A stretch of DNA of 64,000 bases from an uncultured Lachnospiraceae bacterium (GCA_910579735.1 CAJTUZ010000020.1:1-64000); one strand, 5' to 3'. Counted from the stretch's first letter, positions 51,437 through 60,883 are shown. The notes: a model not told the origin generated them from the letters alone. Numbers and translations: made by a program.

Positions 51437-53272
51437 TTGAAAAAAAAGCTTTCTTTTAAACAATGGGCGGGAGCAATCCTGGTATTGCTCCTTTTTATTT
51501 TACTGACTCTCTTTCTCTACGGTTATTTTCACGAAGATTCCCGATTTGAAAAATTTGCAATGCAGTTTTTTGTAAACGAGCTCTCTTCCAATCCGATCAA
51601 TCTGCATTACACATTGACCGATCCCTCCGTATACGGCATCGACGAAAGTTCCATGACCCTTCCGATTTACCATGCCGGTCAGGCGCTCGAAAACTGGGAC
51701 AGTATACAGGAAACGCTTTCCCGCCTGAAAAAATTCCATCCCGAAAGACTATCCTCTTCCAACCAATATACCTATATTCTTTTTACTACCTATCTGGAAA
51801 ACAGGAAAGCCTGCGCAGCTTATCCTTATTATGAAGAACCGCTTTCTCCCGTTTCCGGCATACAGTCCGAACTGCCCGTATTGCTGGCGGATTACCGGCT
51901 TGCTTCTACGACAGACATTCAGAATTATCTCTCTATCCTTTCCCAGATTCCTTCTTATCTGGAGGGAGTTCTCCTATATGAACGGGAAAAGATCGAATAT
52001 GACCTTTTTATGCCGGATACGGCCGTAGATAAAGTGATTGAACAATGTGAGCTGCTCATGAACAAAGATGAACTGGAAGCCGGCTCTCATTTCTTAGAGA
52101 TCACCTTCGCCGAACGTCTGTCCAAACTGGTGGAACAAAACACTATCACGGCGGAACAGTCCCGAAGTTATCAGGAAGAAAATAAACGCCTGCTTACCAC
52201 AGTCGTAGCGCCTGCCTATGATAAAATGGCAGATGAACTGACCTTGTTAAAAGGCAGCGGATGCAACGATCAGGGCCTTTGCTATCATATCGACGGCCGG
52301 GATTATTATCAGGCTTATCTGCGTCAGACGACCGGTTCCTACCGCACGGTCCCGGAGATCAAATCCCTGCTCGCCAAGGATTTCGAGCAAAACTATGCCG
52401 CACTGGTCGCACTGCTGCGTCAATACCCGGCGCTGGCAGATTCTCTTTCTGCAGAAGCTTCTCCTTTTCCTGCCCTCACACCGGAGGATATGCTGTCATT
52501 GTTGCAGACGATGATCTCTCAGGACTATCCCGCCATTCCGGCTGATGCAGATCAGACACCGCAATGCAGCGTCAAATATGTGGACGAATGTCTTGCTCCG
52601 TATTCGGCTCCGGCCTTTTATCTGACGCCTCCGCTTGATAATATGCGGGAAAATACCATCTATATCAACAGACTTGACACGGCCGAAGGACTTTCCCTTT
52701 TTACCACGCTGGCACATGAAGGCTATCCGGGTCATCTCTACCAAACCATATACAGCGGACATTATCTGCAGGCCTCCGGCGCCTCCCCGCTCCGCAGGAC
52801 GCTGTACTACGGCGGTTACATAGAAGGCTGGGCCATGTATGTAGAACTTAATTCCTATGACTATGCCTGCCGCCTGACCAAAGATGCACGCCCGGAAACA
52901 GAAGCGCTGTATCAGGCAGGCAGGCTGAACAGGCAGATTCAGCTGTGCCTTTATTCTCTTCTGGATATTATTATTCATTACGAAGGCGCTTCTTTTGAAA
53001 GAGTCTATCAGATTCTCTCCGCCTTCGGTTTTACACAGGAAGAAAGTGTGCGCTCCATTTATGAATATATTATTGCGCAGCCCTGCAATTATCTGAAATA
53101 CTATCTGGGATATCTGGAGATCGAAGCATTAAAAACCCAGGCAGAAACCGCCTGGGGTGATAATTTCTCGTTATACCGTTTCCATACATTCCTGTTAAAT
53201 AACGGTCCGGCCGATTACAGGACACTGGGCAGGCTTCTGAAAGCCTCCCGGTGGTCAATCCCGGCCGCCTGA
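51437..53272 (+). CDS. DUF885 family membrane-anchored protein, probable zinc peptidase
   Basis: The 611-residue protein has an N-terminal membrane anchor (ILVLLLFILLTLFLYGYF) and a long helical DUF885 domain. The family zinc signature is visible as TTLAHEGYPGHLYQ near residue 432, with a later glutamate in YGGYIEGWAMYVE. DUF885 proteins resemble M3/M32-type metallopeptidases, and their substrates are mostly unknown. It probably acts outside the membrane. The start is a TTG at 51437 with AGCAGG upstream. It converges on the marR gene, leaving three bases between stop codons. Confidence 0.88.
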   Translation: MKKKLSFKQWAGAILVLLLFILLTLFLYGYFHEDSRFEKFAMQFFVNELSSNPINLHYTLTDPSVYGIDESSMTLPIYHAGQALENWDSIQETLSRLKKFHPERLSSSNQYTYILFTTYLENRKACAAYPYYEEPLSPVSGIQSELPVLLADYRLASTTDIQNYLSILSQIPSYLEGVLLYEREKIEYDLFMPDTAVDKVIEQCELLMNKDELEAGSHFLEITFAERLSKLVEQNTITAEQSRSYQEENKRLLTTVVAPAYDKMADELTLLKGSGCNDQGLCYHIDGRDYYQAYLRQTTGSYRTVPEIKSLLAKDFEQNYAALVALLRQYPALADSLSAEASPFPALTPEDMLSLLQTMISQDYPAIPADADQTPQCSVKYVDECLAPYSAPAFYLTPPLDNMRENTIYINRLDTAEGLSLFTTLAHEGYPGHLYQTIYSGHYLQASGASPLRRTLYYGGYIEGWAMYVELNSYDYACRLTKDARPETEALYQAGRLNRQIQLCLYSLLDIIIHYEGASFERVYQILSAFGFTQEESVRSIYEYIIAQPCNYLKYYLGYLEIEALKTQAETAWGDNFSLYRFHTFLLNNGPADYRTLGRLLKASRWSIPAA

Positions 53273-53275
53273 CCT

Positions 53276-53722
53276 TTATCCTTTTCCTCGTTTCGACAGG
53301 AAAAATCCGTTAAGCCGCTCCAAAGCCTTCTGGAGCACTTCTTTTTCTGCTTCCGAAAGCTGTTCCACGACAGCCTCAATCATTTCTTCGTGAAAACACT
53401 GATGATGTAAGAACGCCTTTTTTCCTTTCGGCGTCAGAGAAACCAGGACGACCCGCCTGTCCTCTTCACTTCTGACACGCTCTACATAGTTCTTTTTGAC
53501 AAGACTATTGATGGAGATTGTCAGCGTTCCTGTTGTTACATGCAGCGCCCTGGCAACGGTCGTCATATTTTTCTGACCGTCCATCCCGATCGCTTCAATG
53601 ACACGTGCATCATTCGTTGTCATGTCCTTATATTCTTCTGTCCGTATCGCCTGTTCTTCAATTTCTTCAATATTGCGGAACAGCTTAACCAGCACATCAT
53701 TGAGTGCGTTATTGATATCCAT
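53276..53722 (-). CDS. MarR family transcriptional regulator
   Basis: The 148-residue protein has the MarR winged-helix core: NDARVIEAIGMDGQKNMTTVARALHVTTGTLTISINSLVKK (shown here in pieces as ARALHVTTGTLTISINSLV) and the wing YVERVRSEEDRRVVLVSLTPKG. It is the last gene of an ABC transporter operon, 20 bases after the permease, and most likely represses its own operon until an inducer binds. A 12-bp palindrome in the operon leader is a candidate operator. Confidence 0.93.
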   Translation of the reverse strand: MDINNALNDVLVKLFRNIEEIEEQAIRTEEYKDMTTNDARVIEAIGMDGQKNMTTVARALHVTTGTLTISINSLVKKNYVERVRSEEDRRVVLVSLTPKGKKAFLHHQCFHEEMIEAVVEQLSEAEKEVLQKALERLNGFFLSKRGKG

Positions 53723-53742
53723 ATCCTATCGCTCCGTTCCCT

Positions 53743-56742
53743 TTACTCCATGGATTTCAGGGATTCTGCCATATTGATCTTCTCCAGTTTAAAAAACATG
53801 ATCATATTTACAAACATTGCAAAAACAAAAGTACCCGCCAGGCTGAGCAGATAACTAAACGGCGTGATCACTGCCTTGAAAGAGACCATGTCGACAGTGA
53901 TATTGTACATAATAAACCAGTGCAGACATTTCCCCAGAAACAGGCCGACAAGAGCTCCGATCCCCGTTAACATCAGGTTCTCCCGGAAAACATAGTCCGC
54001 CGTCTCTCTGGCGTAAAAGCCAAGCACCTTGATCGTCGCGATCTCCCGGATCCGTTCCGTAATATTGATATTGGTCAGATTATATAATACGATAAAGGCA
54101 AGACTTCCGGCACAGACGATGATAAGCGCCACGATATAGTCCATGCTCCTCATCATATTACCGATCCGCTCACGCATATCCATGATGACCGTAACGGCAA
54201 GCACATCTTTCCTGTCAGAAAGAGCCGCAGCCGCTCCATGAACATCCGTCCCCTCTTTTACGATTGCATAGGCGCTTTTATACTCGGGTTCTACCCCGAG
54301 CTGTTCCTGATAAGTCTCTTTACTGATATAAATATAATGATAGACAAAATTCTCACAAAGATCCGAAACAGTTACCGTGAGCGTGTTCATATCATTATCC
54401 CGGAGCGTCACTTTGTCTCCGATCTTAATGCCCATATTTTCAGCCAGTTTAGCCGTTAAAACGGCTTCTCCCATCGCGGGATAGGCGATCTCTTCGCCTT
54501 CCTCCGTATGCAGACTCACAAAAGTCCTCATCTCTTCCGCATTTTCCGGTATTTCCAGATAGATCGATTTCGTCCTGCCGTCAAAATCCAGATCGACAGT
54601 CTCTTCATACCGACAGGCAATTTCCTTCAGAGTTCCTGTCTCTTCCTGCAGAGCATTCATATCCGCTTTGCCGACACCATTTGAAAAAGTAATGCCGATA
54701 TCAAACATCTGTATTTCATCATACTGCATTTCCGCTATATTTACAACGGAATTCCTGATACCGAAGGCCGCTACGAGCAGCGCCGTACAGCCGCTGATGC
54801 CGAGAATCATCATAAAAAAGCGCTTCTTATATCTGATGATATTACGCATGGAAACCTTATGCAGAAATTTCATCCGGCTCCAGATAAACGTTACATTTTC
54901 CAGCCATATCCGCTTGCCGCTCTTAGGCGATTTGGGGCGGATCAGATTGGCCGGCACGCTATGCAGCTCATACCGGCAGGAAAAATAGGCCGCTCCCATA
55001 GAACAAAGCAGCGCCGCCGCAAGGGAAAAAAATGCCAGCAGGCCGTCAAAAAGATACTGAATTTCTCCCATATTATAAATAATGCCATATCCTCTCCAGA
55101 TTGTCTGCGGAAATAACCATATACCGCCCATATAACCGGCTATGGCGCCTATCGCAGCAGCAGAACCCGCATAGAACAGATATTTCCCCATAATGGCTGC
55201 ACTTCCGTAACCGAGCGCTTTCAGAACGCCGATCTGCGTCCGCTGTTCCTCTACCATCCTGTTCATTGTCGTCATACAGACAAGCGCCGCAACCAGGAAA
55301 AAGAAAGCCGGGAATACATTCGCAATTGCAGCCACAATATTAGAGTCATTCTCGAAACAGACATACCCTACATTCGTATTTCTGGTCAGGACAAACACAT
55401 CAGGTTCTTCAATATCCGCAAGCTCTGCCCGTGCATCATCGATTTTCTGCTGTGCCTTGGCAACTTCTTCCTCAAATTCCGCTTTGGCATCCTCATATTC
55501 TGTTTTGGCATCCTCCAGTTCTTCTTTTGCCTCCGCAATTTCCGCTTTTCCGTCTTCTAATTCTGCCTGTGCTTCCTCCAGTTCCTTTTCCCCATCAAGA
55601 AGCGTCGTCTCCTGCGCCGCGATCTCTGTCCTTGCTGCTTCTATCTGTGCCTTTCCCTGCTGTATCTGCAGCATGGCGCCATGATACTGCTCCGCAGGCA
55701 TCATCGCCTGCATTGCATTCAGCTGCGCTTCCTGCTCTGTCAGCCCCTGCTCCTGTGCATCCAGCGTGTCCCTGGCCTGCCTGATCTGCGTCTTTCCATC
55801 CTCTATTTCTTTCCTGTTGTCGGCAATCTCCTGCTCGCCATCCTGAATCTCCTGTTCATGATCGGCAAGCTCTGTTTCCCCATCCGAAATCTGCTGCCAT
55901 GCATCGGCAAGCTCTTCCTCAGCCTCTTTCGACTTATCATCCAGTTCGGTCTGTGCGTCGTCTATTTTCTCCTGTGCTTCTGCAATCAGCTTCGTATATC
56001 TTTCCGCCGCAGCCAGTTCCGTTGTTTCTTCCATCTCGTCTTCCAAAGAATCTATGTGATCATTATACGCATCCGTATAGACATCATTTTTCTGTTTCAC
56101 TGTCAGATATATTTCAGTCAGATAATCACAATTAAATGCCTCCCGCGGCACACAGAAAAATCCCGTTATTTTACCGTCTCCGACAGACGTCGTTCCCCGC
56201 TCCATGTTAATATAGCAGGGCGACTGCACAAACCCCACGACCGTATAAGACGTATGATGGAGCATGTCCAGCGTGTCTTCGCTGTTATTATCCGTTACGG
56301 TTATCGTAGACCCCAGTACTGCCTCTCCATACAATATCTCATCCAGCACGCATTCATCCGCCCGCTCGGGCATCCTGCCCTCTGTCAGTACCACTCGGTT
56401 AATGGTCTCCGGCACGGCCTGGATCTTATATACAGACTCATTTCCATCTTCTATTGCACATAAAGCATCAACCGAAACCGTTCCCTCTACATCCGCGATC
56501 TCATCCGACTCCTGAAATCTCCTGACGTCCGATTCTTCAAATCCTATCGTAGAAAGCAGCTGAAAATCAAAAAAATTCTGCCGCGATAAATAATCATTTT
56601 CCGTAACGATCATTGCCGGCGTCGTTACCTTTAATCCCGCAAAAAGAGCAACGCCAAGCATAACGATCGCTAAAATTGCCACAAACCGCCCGATACTTCC
56701 CTTTATTTCCCTGATCGTTGTCTTTATCATTCCGCTGCTCAC
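53743..56742 (-). CDS. FtsX-like ABC permease with long extracytoplasmic coiled coil
   Basis: The 999-residue membrane protein has an N-terminal helix (GSIGRFVAILAIVMLGVALFAGL), a MacB-like extracytoplasmic domain, a very long coiled coil (about 240-460) made of heptads rich in Glu, Asp, Ala and Gln (such as DGEQEIADNRKEIEDGKTQI), then FtsX domains in two blocks (about 485-600 and 900-990; VAALIIVCAGSLAFIVLYNLTNI) with a second extracytoplasmic domain between them. It acts with the ATPase encoded upstream. Such permeases handle peptides, lipids or mechanical signalling; the long coiled coil implies reach toward the cell wall. Confidence 0.9.
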   Translation of the reverse strand: MSSGMIKTTIREIKGSIGRFVAILAIVMLGVALFAGLKVTTPAMIVTENDYLSRQNFFDFQLLSTIGFEESDVRRFQESDEIADVEGTVSVDALCAIEDGNESVYKIQAVPETINRVVLTEGRMPERADECVLDEILYGEAVLGSTITVTDNNSEDTLDMLHHTSYTVVGFVQSPCYINMERGTTSVGDGKITGFFCVPREAFNCDYLTEIYLTVKQKNDVYTDAYNDHIDSLEDEMEETTELAAAERYTKLIAEAQEKIDDAQTELDDKSKEAEEELADAWQQISDGETELADHEQEIQDGEQEIADNRKEIEDGKTQIRQARDTLDAQEQGLTEQEAQLNAMQAMMPAEQYHGAMLQIQQGKAQIEAARTEIAAQETTLLDGEKELEEAQAELEDGKAEIAEAKEELEDAKTEYEDAKAEFEEEVAKAQQKIDDARAELADIEEPDVFVLTRNTNVGYVCFENDSNIVAAIANVFPAFFFLVAALVCMTTMNRMVEEQRTQIGVLKALGYGSAAIMGKYLFYAGSAAAIGAIAGYMGGIWLFPQTIWRGYGIIYNMGEIQYLFDGLLAFFSLAAALLCSMGAAYFSCRYELHSVPANLIRPKSPKSGKRIWLENVTFIWSRMKFLHKVSMRNIIRYKKRFFMMILGISGCTALLVAAFGIRNSVVNIAEMQYDEIQMFDIGITFSNGVGKADMNALQEETGTLKEIACRYEETVDLDFDGRTKSIYLEIPENAEEMRTFVSLHTEEGEEIAYPAMGEAVLTAKLAENMGIKIGDKVTLRDNDMNTLTVTVSDLCENFVYHYIYISKETYQEQLGVEPEYKSAYAIVKEGTDVHGAAAALSDRKDVLAVTVIMDMRERIGNMMRSMDYIVALIIVCAGSLAFIVLYNLTNINITERIREIATIKVLGFYARETADYVFRENLMLTGIGALVGLFLGKCLHWFIMYNITVDMVSFKAVITPFSYLLSLAGTFVFAMFVNMIMFFKLEKINMAESLKSME

Positions 56743-56768
56743 TGACTCAACTCCCTATGTTTGGCGAA

Positions 56769-57473
56769 TTACCACTCAATTTCCTCTACCGGTATAATCT
56801 GTTCATTCATCTCCATCTTTCGTATCGTTCCGCTCTTTACCGTAATAACCCTGTCCGCCATAGCGGTCAGCGCCTGGTTATGCGTAATGACCACAACCGT
56901 CATACCTGTCTTCCTGCACGTATCCTGCAGCAGCTTCAGAACCGCTTTTCCCGTATTATAATCAAGCGCCCCTGTCGGCTCGTCGCAAAGCAGAAGTTTC
57001 GGGTTCTTCGCAAGCGCCCTTGCAATCGCCACTCTCTGCTGTTCCCCGCCTGATAACTGCGCCGGAAAGTTTCCCGCTCTGTCCTTTAATCCTACCATCT
57101 CCAGAACGGACATCGCATCAAGAGGATCCTTGCAGATCTGTGCCGCCAGTTCCACATTCTCCAACGCCGTCAGGTTCTGCACCAGATTATAAAACTGGAA
57201 TACAAACCCGATATCAAATCTTCTATATGAAGTCAGCTTCTTCTTGTTATATGCCGAAATCTCATCTCCATCCAGCAGAACTTGTCCGGATGAGAGAGAA
57301 TCCATCCCGCCTAAAATATTCAGGATCGTCGTCTTACCGGCTCCGGATGCGCCCACGACCACACAGAATTCTCCTTTTTCGATTGTAAAATTTACATTTT
57401 TCAACGCTTCAATATCCACTTCGCCCATATGATATGTCTTGCTGACATCCTTAAATTCTACAAAAGAACCCAT
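56769..57473 (-). CDS. ABC transporter ATP-binding protein, MacB/LolD type
   Basis: The 234-residue ATPase has Walker A VGASGAGKTTILNILGG, Q-loop FVFQFYNLVQNLTALENVELA, signature LSGGEQQRVAIARALAKNPK, Walker B LLLCDEPTGALD and H-loop VVITHNQA. It is the partner of the FtsX-like permease encoded 26 bases downstream and heads the three-gene operon with marR. In place of transport across the membrane it may drive conformational signalling, as MacB/FtsEX systems do. Confidence 0.95.
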   Translation of the reverse strand: MGSFVEFKDVSKTYHMGEVDIEALKNVNFTIEKGEFCVVVGASGAGKTTILNILGGMDSLSSGQVLLDGDEISAYNKKKLTSYRRFDIGFVFQFYNLVQNLTALENVELAAQICKDPLDAMSVLEMVGLKDRAGNFPAQLSGGEQQRVAIARALAKNPKLLLCDEPTGALDYNTGKAVLKLLQDTCRKTGMTVVVITHNQALTAMADRVITVKSGTIRKMEMNEQIIPVEEIEW

Positions 57474-57496
57474 TGATTTTCTGTCTCCTCTCGTGT

Positions 57497-57508
57497 CGTC
57501 ACGTGACG
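57497..57508. promoter_or_regulatory. Perfect 12-bp palindrome in the ABC-marR operon leader
   Basis: CGTCACGTGACG lies 24 bases upstream of the ATPase start codon, and a second CGTCAC core is nearby (57523-57528). It is a candidate operator for the MarR protein of the same operon; this is inferred from location. Confidence 0.4.
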
Positions 57509-57664
57509 GCCTGTCCGCCTTACGTCACGCATATCGCCTATCTGCTTCCGGTATGATCATCGTTACTTACCTATTTTAACATATGTATTTTGGTTCTAAA
57601 ACAGTTTGTGTATAAAAAAACTATAAATTAACCTGTAAAAAAAGAATCTTCCGGCAGACTTTAC

Positions 57665-58192
57665 TCACATCATTCCCGCCAGGATAATGCTCGCGGCCAC
57701 ACCGCTAAACGTCGCCAGTACTGCACCGGCAAGCGTATATCTGGTCTTCGTGACTTTGGCCGCCATATAATATACGGACATCGTATAAAACACCGTTTCC
57801 GTGCAGCTCATCATAATGGAAGTCGTCATTCCGATCAGAGAATCCGGCCCGTGATTCTTGAAAATATCCAGAACCAGTCCCGTAGCCGCAGAAGAGGAAA
57901 ACATTTTCACCAAAATAAGCGGAATCAGTTCTGACGAAAAACCGGCACGCTGCGTTATTCCGGCAAAAAGACCTCCCAGAAAATCAAGAAATCCCGACGC
58001 GCGAAGAACGCCTACCGCCACCATTAAACCGATCAGTGTCGGCATGATCTGTATGACCGTATGAAAACCATCTTTTGCCCCTTTTATAAACTCTTCATAA
58101 ACATTAATCCTAACACTGATTCCATACGCTACGATATAAAATATAATGACCGGGATAATAATATTGGAAAAATGAGCAAAAACCTGTGCCAT
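57665..58192 (-). CDS. spmB: Spore maturation protein B
   Basis: The 175-residue membrane protein has the nucleoside-recognition (Gate) fold of SpmB: IIPVIIFYIVAYGISVRINVYEEFIKGAKDGF, IMPTLIGLMVAVGVLRASGF, SELIPLILVKMFSSSAATGL and GMTTSIMMSCTETVFYTM, read as overlapping segments. SpmA and SpmB together help dehydrate the spore core. Here no spmA lies next to it; the upstream gene is a ROK kinase. An inverted repeat of 14 bp sits directly before the start and includes the only AGG near the ATG. Confidence 0.9.
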   Translation of the reverse strand: MAQVFAHFSNIIIPVIIFYIVAYGISVRINVYEEFIKGAKDGFHTVIQIMPTLIGLMVAVGVLRASGFLDFLGGLFAGITQRAGFSSELIPLILVKMFSSSAATGLVLDIFKNHGPDSLIGMTTSIMMSCTETVFYTMSVYYMAAKVTKTRYTLAGAVLATFSGVAASIILAGMM

Positions 58193-58196
58193 AGAA

Positions 58197-58236
58197 ATGC
58201 CTGCATAAATTCTTTCTTTTAAATTTATGCAGGCAG
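58197..58236 (-). terminator. Hairpin between ROK kinase and spmB
   Basis: Arms of 13-14 bp (TGCCTGCATAAAT and complement, 58198-58210 and 58223-58235) enclose an AT-rich loop. No T-run follows on the minus strand. It ends six bases before the spmB ATG and could terminate ROK transcripts or mask spmB translation. Confidence 0.5.
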
Positions 58237-58285
58237 CTCCCTATTTATGAAGTCTCTTTGTCATTCCCGTATTGCCAAAATTCTT

Positions 58286-59164
58286 TTATATGCCGCTTTC
58301 CAACTCCATCATTCCCAGTTTCAAAGCGCCCATGATACCCTGTTTATCATTCAGACTCTGTAAAACGATGAAGGAGTCCAGATCCTCCAGTTCTTTGGTC
58401 TTAAGATAGCCGTTTAATAACTGCGCAAATCTCTCCCTGATCAACGGAAGAAGCTGTGTCTGGTGCATGACGCCGCCTCCCAGGATGATCCGCTGCGGAG
58501 ACAACACACATGTATAATTGACAAGCGCCTGTGCAATATATTCCGCTTCCATTTCCCAGACTTCTTTTTGATCCGAAAGCTCTACCGCTTTCTTTCCATA
58601 GCGCCCTTCAATAGCTGGTCCTGCCGCCAGTCCCTCCAGACAGTTCTCATGAAAAGGACAGAATCCTTTATACGTATCATTCGGTAATTTCCGAAGCAGG
58701 ATATGACCGCCTTCCGGATGCAGCATACCATGCAAAAGCCTGCCATCCGCGATGACACCTACCCCTACACCGGTTCCGATCGTAATATAAATACAGCTTT
58801 TTAACCCTCTTCCGATTCCCCACGTATATTCACCCAGAACGGAACCGTTTACATCCGTATCAAATCCTACCGGAACGCCAAGCTCCCGTTTAAAGGTGCC
58901 TGCAATATCAAAATACTGCCATGCCTTCTTCGGTGTTGTCGTAATACATCCGTATGTATCCGAATCGCGGTTTAAGTCAATCGGTCCGAAACAGCCGATG
59001 CCCAGCGCCTCTATTTTTTTCCCTTTGAAAAAGGAAAGTAATTTGGGCATAGTGATCTCCGGCGTTTCTGTGGGAATGGATACCTGTTCTAATATTTCTC
59101 CGTTTTCGTTGCCAATGGCACATACCATCTTCGTGCCTCCGGCTTCTAATGCTCCAAGCAGCAT
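58286..59164 (-). CDS. ROK family fructokinase
   Basis: The 292-residue sugar kinase has the ATP motif LGALEAGGTKMVCAIGN, catalytic region FDTDVNGSVLGEY, the ROK signature YITIGTGVGVGVIADG and the zinc-site HPEGGHILL followed by CPFHENCLEGLAAG, as in ScrK/YdhR-type fructokinases. It would phosphorylate fructose to fructose 6-phosphate. GGAGG lies eight bases before the ATG at 59164; the in-frame ATG at 59191 lies in the promoter-proximal region. A promoter with a small inverted repeat over the start site lies upstream. Confidence 0.93.
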   Translation of the reverse strand: MLLGALEAGGTKMVCAIGNENGEILEQVSIPTETPEITMPKLLSFFKGKKIEALGIGCFGPIDLNRDSDTYGCITTTPKKAWQYFDIAGTFKRELGVPVGFDTDVNGSVLGEYTWGIGRGLKSCIYITIGTGVGVGVIADGRLLHGMLHPEGGHILLRKLPNDTYKGFCPFHENCLEGLAAGPAIEGRYGKKAVELSDQKEVWEMEAEYIAQALVNYTCVLSPQRIILGGGVMHQTQLLPLIRERFAQLLNGYLKTKELEDLDSFIVLQSLNDKQGIMGALKLGMMELESGI

Positions 59165-59182
59165 GGTGGGATCCTCCTTTTC

Positions 59183-59232
59183 GGTAATCATGTATTACCC
59201 CATATTTTATTTCAACATTGCAAAAAATACAA
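59183..59232 (-). promoter_or_regulatory. Promoter of the fructokinase gene with overlapping inverted repeat
   Basis: TTGTAT (59227-59232) and TAAAAT (59204-59209, minus strand) are spaced by 17 bases. A GGTAAT-N5-ATTACC repeat (59183-59199) covers the predicted start site and looks like an operator. Confidence 0.6.
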
Positions 59233-59355
59233 CCTTTTTGTAACACTAAACATGATTTTAATACTATATTTTATGATCTACGCACTCTCAAAAAAGTCTA
59301 CACCTCCACAAAGAGTACGACTCCTATAAAAGACTATTTTTTCCGTACTGGTACG

Positions 59356-60719
59356 ATCTCAAACCACGCTCCCGCGAGGGGAGCGACTTATCAGGATTTT
59401 CTTGATTTTATTGGTTCTTTAATTTCAATCCACGCTCCCGCGAGGGGAGCGACGAATAAGACAAAAAAGTATGATTACCATAATCAATTTCAATCCACGC
59501 TCCCGCGAGGGGAGCGACAAAGGTAAAAAAAGTTTAAGATCGAGATATTGTATTTCAATCCACGCTCCCGCGAGGGGAGCGACTCGTCTTCGGTTTGTCT
59601 TTCTCGCTTTTCGTAAGATTTCAATCCACGCTCCCGCGAGGGGAGCGACTTCAAAACTTTTAATTAAGTCAATTCCCTTCAGCATTTCAATCCACGCTCC
59701 CGCGAGGGGAGCGACAAGCGATACAATAAAAGTACCGGTGTTGTTTATGGATTTCAATCCACGCTCCCGCGAGGGGAGCGACGCTGTATTAAGGCCTTTG
59801 CTTGAATGCGTGATTCTTATTTCAATCCACGCTCCCGCGAGGGGAGCGACGCCATTATATGATTGTTTTCCGCTACTTCACACCATTTCAATCCACGCTC
59901 CCGCGAGGGGAGCGACTCCTTCCTCCTCGCATTCAGCACAAATAATCTTTCAATTTCAATCCACGCTCCCGCGAGGGGAGCGACCAACCGTGCATTCGTC
60001 AACTTCCTTGTTTTGTAATATTTCAATCCACGCTCCCGCGAGGGGAGCGACCCTGTCCTTATCATGCCCCTTAACCCAAATAAACCATTTCAATCCACGC
60101 TCCCGCGAGGGGAGCGACAATAGCATTCCTAAAAGTTCGCTCATAAGCTGATTATTTCAATCCACGCTCCCGCGAGGGGAGCGACTTGATTGCCTTTAGG
60201 ATTACGAACTCCACACTGATTTCAATCCACGCTCCCGCGAGGGGAGCGACATTTACACCTAACTACAAATTGCCCATGTACGACATTTCAATCCACGCTC
60301 CCGCGAGGGGAGCGACTCGTACTATGACTATGCCTAGCGGCTTTGTCAAATATTTCAATCCACGCTCCCGCGAGGGGAGCGACGGGATATTGAGGACGGT
60401 TCGGACAAAAATCATTATGATTTCAATCCACGCTCCCGCGAGGGGAGCGACGTGTCGCACAATTCATTTTTACAATTCAAACAACATTTCAATCCACGCT
60501 CCCGCGAGGGGAGCGACCTGGTCTCCGTGATTATCCATTGCTCTTTTTTCATGTGATTTCAATCCACGCTCCCGCGAGGGGAGCGACCATGGACGTACAG
60601 ATTCATGGTAATGCCTATGTTAATTTCAATCCACGCTCCCGCGAGGGGAGCGACTCATTTCAGCAGTGTTCTTGACCGCCCGATTGAATTTCAATCCACG
60701 CTCCCGCGAGGGGAGCGAC
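59356..60719 (-). CRISPR. Type I-C CRISPR array, 21 repeats and 20 spacers
   Basis: Thirty-two-base repeats, which read on the minus strand begin GTCGCTCCCC and end GTGGATTGAAAT, alternate with spacers of 33-38 bases. Each repeat contains a CGCTCCC-GCGAG-GGGAGCG hairpin. Twenty copies are identical; the copy at 59356-59387 has two changes and marks the old trailer end. The repeat class, the AT-rich leader at the high-coordinate end and the adjacent minus-strand cas genes show that transcription runs leftward, with the newest spacers near 60700. Spacers appear all different. Confidence 0.98.
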
Positions 60720-60883
60720 AGCAAAAATAACCTAATTTAGATAAAAATAAATATTATTATTTATACACTACCAACAAATTACTGTGTTTTCTACAATAAA
60801 TATATATAAAATAAGTTAAATTTTGATACTTTTTCAGTGCGAACCTTTCTGGCATTTCATGTTAACTTCCCATTCGCACCAAA
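60720..60883 (-). promoter_or_regulatory. CRISPR leader with inverted repeat
   Basis: This 164-base AT-rich stretch lies between cas2 and the first repeat. Just after the cas2 stop it carries an inverted repeat, GGTGCGAA paired with TTCGCAC (60838-60844 with 60873-60880). Long A/T runs follow up to the array. It should hold the array promoter and the signals for spacer integration. Confidence 0.8.

Noticed and set aside
59218..60530. Long open frames across the CRISPR array on both strands (repeating APARGAT and SLPSRERGLK peptides)
   Set aside because: They are translations of the 32-base repeats and spacers. The repeated peptide is a well-known artefact of I-C arrays and there are no ribosome binding sites or codon bias.
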